From positions 4,426 to 40,974 of the forward strand of contig JAQSDJ010000091.1 in NCBI GenBank assembly GCA_029945855.1: 36,549 nt of DNA, written 5' to 3'. The notes beneath the pieces are model-generated. The model was not told the origin of the DNA, did not search any database, and worked only from the letters and a program-made list of their open reading frames with translations. A program made the translations under genes and the position numbers. Below are positions 31,666 through 36,549 of this stretch, piece after piece (within the stretch, counting starts at the first letter, position 1; each line of letters opens with the position of its first letter). This stretch comes from Lacunisphaera sp. GTDB taxonomy: Bacteria; Verrucomicrobiota; Verrucomicrobiia; Opitutales; Opitutaceae.

Positions 31666-34600
31666 TCAATCGTTCAGCCGTTGCAAGGCCCAGGCGGCCC
31701 CGAGATTGTCCGGCTGCTCGGCCAGCGTGGCGGTGAACTGCGCCCGCGCCTGGTCGTTTTTTCCCAGCCCGGCGTGGCCGAGTCCCGTGGCATAGCGCTG
31801 CGGGGCGTCGGCGGGGGCGGTTTGGGCGAGGCCGCGCAGAATCTGGTTGGCCTCGTCCGTCTGGCCCCGTGACCGCAGGGCGAGCGCTTGGTGGTAGCTA
31901 TGGGTGGCGTGCCGGAACGCCTCGTCGGGTGTCTCGACGTCGGAGTTGCGCCGACCCGTGCTGAACTTGGAGTCAGCCGCGCGTTGCCAGAACGCGGCGG
32001 CCTGCGTCCGATCTCCGAGGGCCTCGTGGGCCCGGCCGGTCCAGTAGCCGGTTTCCGTGAGGCGGCTGCCATCGTCGTAGGCCCGGAGGTTGTCCGGGTA
32101 GTGGGTGGCGAGTTGGAAGTCGGCGAGCGCCTCGCGGGCCTGGCCCGCCTTCAACCGGGCGATGCCGCGCGCGAGATGGGCGTCGGTCCAGAGATAGCCC
32201 GTGTTGAACCGCGTGCCGCCTTCCCAGATGTTGAAGGTGCGGCTCTGCAGGAGGCTGATGGCCTCCTCAAGGCTCCCGGTGAAAATCTTCAGCGAGATCG
32301 TGCGGGCCAGAGCCTCGTCGTGAGCCGCCACCAGCGCGCGGTGTTTCTCCAAGGCAGCAAGTCGCTGCGTGGGCGCCACCGCAGTGTCGGCATAGAAGCT
32401 GTCGCGCTCGGCCAAGTGCGTGGCCTGCACGTTGGGCACAGCGACGGCCTTTTCGATGGCGGCGACCGCTTTGGCTTTCGCGTCGGGAGCCTTGCTCTGC
32501 GCGTAGGCGACCGAGAGGTTGCGCCAGGTGGTGGCGTGGGCCGGATCCAGCGCGGCGGCTTTTTCCCAGAGAGCGAGCGCCTCGGCGGGTTGCCAATCGT
32601 AGAGCAGGTTGCCGAGGTAATATGGCGCGCGGGCGTCGGCCGGGTTGGCGGCGATGGCGCGGCGCAGCACCGGGATCAGCTCGGCCTGGAAGGGGAACAC
32701 ATAGGCCGGCGACTTAGACGCGGCGGTGCGGCGATGCGTGGCCGCCAGTTCCGCCTGCCCGAGCTGCGCGGCGAAATCACCGAGATAGTAGTGGATGATC
32801 GGCGACGCGGCGGCCGGGCCGTTGGTCTTGACCGCTTCGCCGAGCAACAACGTCGCATCGGTCCACAGGCCGGCATTGCCATATTCGGCGGCGAGTTCCT
32901 GCGCCGTGATGAGGTGGTCGTTAAGCGTGGCGAAAAGGGGCTGGCCGGTCTTCGCGACGCGGTCGAGCAGCCATTCCTCGGCCCGGAGCCGCACATCGAG
33001 CGGGTCCGTCTGGCGGAGGCCATGGGCGACGGTCTCGCGGGCTTCGGTCTCGCGCTGGAGGTGGCGGAGTAGCGCCGCCTTCAGGCCATAGGCGCGCACG
33101 TTGAGGGCGTTGCCTTCCAGCGAGTGGTTCACGTGCTCCAGCGCCTTGGCCAGGTCGCCCTGCAGGGCGGAGAGCTCGGCGAGCTGAAAAAAGGCCGGGG
33201 CCTTCCACTCCTGCTTCCAGGTGGCCTTGAAAAAAGCGTCATACGCTTCGGCGAGACGATCCTGGCCGCGCAACGCGACGCCGAGGTAATAGAGAGGCTC
33301 GGCGTTCTTGGGCGTGGTGTGGTTGTTGGTCAGTCGGAATACAGCGGCGGCGAAATGTTTCTCCGCCTCGGCGTAACGGGCGGCGCGCAGGGCGCGCAAA
33401 CCGAGGCCGGTATGGGCCGCGCTGTTACCCGGATCGCGCCGGAGTTGCTCTTCGAACCAGGATTCCGGGTCGCGGTCGGGATCGTGGAACTGGCCGATGC
33501 GCTGGGCGGATAGCACGAGCTTCTCGTCGACTTTGTAGTCGGTCGGCGCCTTGGGCTGGGTGTAGGATTCGGGTGCCGGCGTCGGGGTGAGCTTGATCGG
33601 CGTGTAGCCCACAAGCTCACGACCAGCGGCGTCGATCAGCGTGGCCCGGATGTCGTGAGCCGTCGCGCCGGCCGGCAAGGGAAGCTTGTTCGTGTAGGGC
33701 CGGGCGGGATCGATGGTGAGGGTGGACTCGGCGACGGTTTTTCCGGATACAGTCAGCCGGGCGGTCGCGCCCGTTTGCACCGTGGTGCTGTAGAAACCGT
33801 AGTGAATGACGCCGTCCTTGACCTCAACATTCACCGCCGCGTCGACGGTGGCGTCTTTCACTCCCCCGATGTCGCGGAAGGGATACCAGTTCATGTCGAA
33901 GGACCGCGCGGCGTAGGGTTGCAGCCAGGTGTAGTCGGGCTGGTTGTCGGAGTAGGCGCCGACCATCAGCTCGATATAGGGGCCGTCGTTGTCGGTGAGG
34001 ATTTTCTCCCAGAGCTGGCCGCGCGGGCCGGTGCCCCAGGTCCAGAACTTCTTGCCTGGGACCTCGTGGTGGTCGGCGACGCTGAGAATACCCGCTGCCT
34101 TGCCGTGGTCGTCGCCGGCGCAGAAGTCGTCCCAATAGTTCCAGGCAAACAGCGAGTTGGCCGCGGAGTGATTACGATAGTAGCTGACATCCTGCCCTTC
34201 CCAATTGACGCCGCCGTAGGGCTGGCGGGCGATCGGCCACTGGGTGAACTCACGCTTGAAGTGGTGGGTCACCCACTGCGTGCTGGGCGGATAGATGATC
34301 TGATAGTGCTCGTTGGTGTGCACCGCGATGTTGGCGAAGCAGAGCATCGTTTGCTCGAGCGGCGTGCGGTTGAGGATGCGGATCGAGCAGGTCAGCACGG
34401 AACTGCCGGGGTGCAGCGTGTAGCCGACGGCCCAGCGCATCCGGTCGCGGATCTCCAGTTCGCCCACCCACACGGTCTTGCTGCCGTCCGCGTTCTCCTC
34501 CGTGCGGTATTGCACGGGCAGGAAAGTCGACGCCCGGTGGTGGTGCGGGATGTTCCACTCGACGCCCCCGGAGATCCAGGCGCCGATCAGGCCGATCAGG

Positions 34601-34977
34601 GCGGGCTTGATGACGTGCTGGCGGTAGACGTAGTCGTAGCCGTTGGTCTTGTCCAAGGCGGAGAACAGGCGCCCGCCGATGCCCGGTGCGATGCCGATCT
34701 TCACATACTCGTTCTCCAGGTAAACGAGGCGGTAGGTCTGGTCTGCTTTGCGATCGGTGAGGTTGTTGTAGAGCGGATAGGGATAGACCCGGCCCTCGGC
34801 CCCCTGCGACATGCGGCCGAAATAAAACATCGGGTTGGGGTCCGGCGCGCCCGACTGATAGGTAGGGATGACCTCGTCGACTTCACTCACGGTGACCGGG
34901 GTCGGCACCGCGACGAGCGGGGCGACGGACGCAAGGAGCGAAGAGACGGCGACCACTAAGCGGTGGGGAATATACAT
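31666..34977 (-). CDS. Secreted DUF5107 + TPR protein (1103 aa)
   Basis: A signal peptide (about 1-23) is followed by a DUF5107 domain (about 50-390; YLENEYVKIGIAPGIGGRLF, GGVEWNIPHHH, GDDHGKAAGILSVADHHEVP, KFWTWG), a fold related to carbohydrate-active beta-sandwich domains. A short Ig-like stretch lies at about 400-475. The C-terminal half (about 500-1103) is built of many TPR-like helix pairs, for example DPGNSAAHTGLGLRALRAAR (then YAEAEKHF), EPLYYLGVALRGQDRLAEAY, PYYLGNLLYDWQPAEALALW and TGLGHAGLGKNDQARAQF. The domain's beta-sandwich resembles aldose-epimerase-like sugar-binding folds, so a catalytic or binding role on a sugar is likely, with the TPR superhelix forming a scaffold. No transmembrane segment follows the signal peptide. 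It lies between the GH43-like gene and DUF1080 protein B. Confidence 0.85.
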   Translation of the reverse strand: MYIPHRLVVAVSSLLASVAPLVAVPTPVTVSEVDEVIPTYQSGAPDPNPMFYFGRMSQGAEGRVYPYPLYNNLTDRKADQTYRLVYLENEYVKIGIAPGIGGRLFSALDKTNGYDYVYRQHVIKPALIGLIGAWISGGVEWNIPHHHRASTFLPVQYRTEENADGSKTVWVGELEIRDRMRWAVGYTLHPGSSVLTCSIRILNRTPLEQTMLCFANIAVHTNEHYQIIYPPSTQWVTHHFKREFTQWPIARQPYGGVNWEGQDVSYYRNHSAANSLFAWNYWDDFCAGDDHGKAAGILSVADHHEVPGKKFWTWGTGPRGQLWEKILTDNDGPYIELMVGAYSDNQPDYTWLQPYAARSFDMNWYPFRDIGGVKDATVDAAVNVEVKDGVIHYGFYSTTVQTGATARLTVSGKTVAESTLTIDPARPYTNKLPLPAGATAHDIRATLIDAAGRELVGYTPIKLTPTPAPESYTQPKAPTDYKVDEKLVLSAQRIGQFHDPDRDPESWFEEQLRRDPGNSAAHTGLGLRALRAARYAEAEKHFAAAVFRLTNNHTTPKNAEPLYYLGVALRGQDRLAEAYDAFFKATWKQEWKAPAFFQLAELSALQGDLAKALEHVNHSLEGNALNVRAYGLKAALLRHLQRETEARETVAHGLRQTDPLDVRLRAEEWLLDRVAKTGQPLFATLNDHLITAQELAAEYGNAGLWTDATLLLGEAVKTNGPAAASPIIHYYLGDFAAQLGQAELAATHRRTAASKSPAYVFPFQAELIPVLRRAIAANPADARAPYYLGNLLYDWQPAEALALWEKAAALDPAHATTWRNLSVAYAQSKAPDAKAKAVAAIEKAVAVPNVQATHLAERDSFYADTAVAPTQRLAALEKHRALVAAHDEALARTISLKIFTGSLEEAISLLQSRTFNIWEGGTRFNTGYLWTDAHLARGIARLKAGQAREALADFQLATHYPDNLRAYDDGSRLTETGYWTGRAHEALGDRTQAAAFWQRAADSKFSTGRRNSDVETPDEAFRHATHSYHQALALRSRGQTDEANQILRGLAQTAPADAPQRYATGLGHAGLGKNDQARAQFTATLAEQPDNLGAAWALQRLND

Positions 34978-35070
34978 GGCGGGGAGGGGAGTGAAAAGTG
35001 ACGTATGATTGATTAGGGACCGAAGGGTCGGGCGGGGCTGGGCAACGACCCGGTCGAGGCGGTCACGGCC

Positions 35071-36099
35071 TCATCGCGTATGCCGCACCAATTGCATGGT
35101 GCCGTCCTCGTTATAGTAGAGCTTGTCGTAGCAGGCGATGCGGCCCTGCGACTCCTTGTATAACGGGAACTCCTTTTCGGCTATGTGATAGAAATAGTAC
35201 CACTGCCCCTTGAACTCGACGATCGAATGGTGGTCCTGTGCGCCCGCCGGCCTGGGCCCCACCGCGCCTTTCCATTCGAACGGTCCATACGGGTTGGTGC
35301 CGATGGCATAAAACCCCTGGTCGGTTTTGTTTTTCCAGTTGGTATAGGAGAAATAATACCGGCCGTTGCGCTTGTGGAGATAGGGTCCCTCCAGATATTG
35401 GAGGGTTTCATTTTTCATGATCTCCTCGGGAGCGTACACGATCTTCCGGGCCTCCTCGGCCAGCTCGATCATGCTGGGCTTCAGTTTGGCCACCACCCCG
35501 GGGTTGTTGTAGATGTAGGCTTGGCCGTCGTCGTCGACGAAAACCTTGGGATCGATTCCTTCCAGGCCGGCCAGCGGACGGCCCGAATCGACGAATGGCC
35601 CGGTGGGCGAGTCGCTGACGGCCACTCCCACCCGCCAGCGGCCGGCTTTGTCTTTGAGCGGATAATACAAGTAGTACTTTCCCGCTTTGCGCGCCGCGCC
35701 CGGCGCCCACAGAAACCCGCCTTTCTCCCAGGCCCATTTCACGTCACTGGAGTGGAAGATTTCGCCATGATCGGTCCAGTTGATCAGATCAGTGGAGGAG
35801 AAGGCATGGTATCCGTCCATGGCGTCATAGTGATGCTTGTGCTTGGCCGGATCCACTTTCCGGTCCTGCGAGCAGTACATCCAAACCACGCCATCCCAGA
35901 CATTCACATCGGGATCGGCGGCACTGTGCATCCGGCTCAGCGGGTTGCCCTCGTATTTGAACGTGTAGGGGTACTCCAGCTTTCCTAGCACGGTCGCGTC
36001 ATTGGTGGATTTCGGGGCTTTAAGTTCATTGCCCTGCGCCCATCCGACCATGATCAGCGGGATGAGAGCCAAGCGGGCGCCAATTTTATTTAGTTTCAT
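35071..36099 (-). CDS. GH43-like glycoside hydrolase, secreted
   Basis: From ATG at 36099 the product is 342 aa: a signal peptide (about 1-22) and a single five-bladed beta-propeller. All three family carboxylates are present: general base Asp62 (HSAADPDVNVWDG), pKa modulator Asp183 (EGIDPKVFVDDDG) and acid Glu237 (LQYLEGPYLHKRNG). GH43 enzymes mostly remove alpha-L-arabinofuranose or beta-D-xylose, with some acting on galactan. The subfamily cannot be set by eye. There is no accessory domain, so it probably acts on soluble oligosaccharides in the periplasm. The open frame extends 18 codons upstream but lacks a signal there. It follows the DUF4832-type gene by 50 bp and precedes the DUF5107 gene by 93 bp. 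Confidence 0.88.
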   Translation of the reverse strand: MKLNKIGARLALIPLIMVGWAQGNELKAPKSTNDATVLGKLEYPYTFKYEGNPLSRMHSAADPDVNVWDGVVWMYCSQDRKVDPAKHKHHYDAMDGYHAFSSTDLINWTDHGEIFHSSDVKWAWEKGGFLWAPGAARKAGKYYLYYPLKDKAGRWRVGVAVSDSPTGPFVDSGRPLAGLEGIDPKVFVDDDGQAYIYNNPGVVAKLKPSMIELAEEARKIVYAPEEIMKNETLQYLEGPYLHKRNGRYYFSYTNWKNKTDQGFYAIGTNPYGPFEWKGAVGPRPAGAQDHHSIVEFKGQWYYFYHIAEKEFPLYKESQGRIACYDKLYYNEDGTMQLVRHTR

Positions 36100-36149
36100 A
36101 GGATTCTGGTGTCGTTTCAGACTGATTAGATTACTTAAGTGATGCGATC

Positions 36150-36549
36150 TCACCGCTTCGCCTTCGCCCGGGACGTCACCTCGACCTCGGTCACCCGGTA
36201 GTACCCTTCAGCGTCCCGGAGATTGGCTTGCAGGGCGAATTCCACGGGCCGCTCTTTCCCGTTGTGCAGATCGAAAAGCCCGATGGCCAGGTCGTAGGCG
36301 CCGGGCTGGAGGTCGGCCGCCACGGGCAGCTGATACGAGGCCGACACCGGTGTCCCGGGGAGCCAGGACTGGCAGCCCGTCGTCAGGGTGTGAACGACGC
36401 GTCCACCTGCGCCGGACAACTTGACCCGCAGTTCGTACGGCGCGTAGGGCGGCGCGACTCCGCGGTTCTCCATGATCAGGCTGATCGGCGCGGTTTCGCC
36501 GGCGACGAGCAGCTGCGGCAGTTCGATCGATCAGGGGAAAAGCCAGTAG
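36150..36549 (-). pseudogene. DUF4832-type protein, C-terminal part with in-frame TGA (cut by window edge)
   Basis: This minus-strand frame ends at 36150 and continues past the right edge. Its C-terminal Ig-like domain (MENRGVAPPYAPYELRVKL, QPGAYDLAIGLFDLHNGKER, YYRVTEVEV) closely matches the end of the protein encoded at 29165-30715. Immediately upstream the frame reads YWLFP, stop (TGA at 36531-36533), SIELP. The paralogue has YWLFPQSIELP at the same place. The stop therefore replaces a glutamine and would remove the whole C-terminal domain. The reading frame continues unchanged on both sides, so this is a substitution-type disruption or a base error, not an indel. The rest of the gene lies outside the window. 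Confidence 0.75.

Noticed and set aside
36531-36533. TGA as a selenocysteine codon
   Set aside because: The paralogue has glutamine here, not cysteine, and no SECIS-like hairpin was noticed after the codon.

Overview
This 36.5-kb, GC-rich window has every recognisable gene on the minus strand, so transcription runs from high to low coordinates. Four things suggest a glycan-degrading, diderm member of the Verrucomicrobiota, most likely Opitutaceae-like. These are very large TonB-dependent receptors with a DEVIVL(S/T)PFEV-type box, many exported DUF1080, ThuA, DUF4832 and DUF5107 proteins, a FecI/FecR/STN signalling set, and long hairpin-rich intergenic repeats. The lineage is inferred from gene content; no rRNA or tRNA gene is present to confirm it.

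Layout in transcription order. (1) 36.5-25.3 kb: a close-packed run of seven exported proteins. They are a DUF4832-like protein (cut by the window edge and carrying an in-frame TGA), a GH43-like hydrolase, a DUF5107+TPR protein, a DUF1080 protein, a second DUF4832-like protein, a DUF5060/GH-A-like hydrolase with a C-terminal collagen-binding-like domain, and a CBM-like+DUF4832 protein. (2) 24.6-21.0 kb: a TonB-dependent receptor ending in a textbook terminator. (3) 20.9-18.5 kb: an intact IS66-family element with matching ends and an 8-bp target duplication. (4) 17.9-12.2 kb: an ECF sigma factor, a FecR-like anti-sigma factor and an STN-containing TonB receptor that also carries an internal signal peptide. 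(5) 11.9-5.1 kb: a GH27-like alpha-galactosidase, an unknown lipoprotein, DUF1080, ThuA, a kelch protein and a Tat-exported enolase-superfamily protein. (6) 4.8 kb to the left edge: a GntR/FCD regulator, two TIM-barrel sugar isomerase/epimerase-like proteins, a D-2-hydroxyacid dehydrogenase broken by an in-frame TAG, and the two halves of a split transketolase.

A plausible reading is a polysaccharide-utilisation locus. Outer-membrane receptors import oligosaccharides and periplasmic hydrolases trim galactosyl, arabinosyl or other residues. DUF1080/ThuA-type proteins could act on 3-keto-glycosides, and the GntR-controlled cytoplasmic operon would feed the released sugar into the transketolase branch. 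The polymer cannot be named from sequence alone.

The most striking non-coding signal is a 53-bp block present three times without gaps (12022-12074, 18038-18090, 24777-24829). Each copy lies about 110-190 bp upstream of a transcription unit: the GH27 unit, the sigma/FecR/receptor unit and the second receptor. It contains a 20-bp palindrome and a conserved promoter-like core, so these units look like one regulon. Two of the copies lie inside a duplicated intergenic segment of 0.41-0.45 kb.
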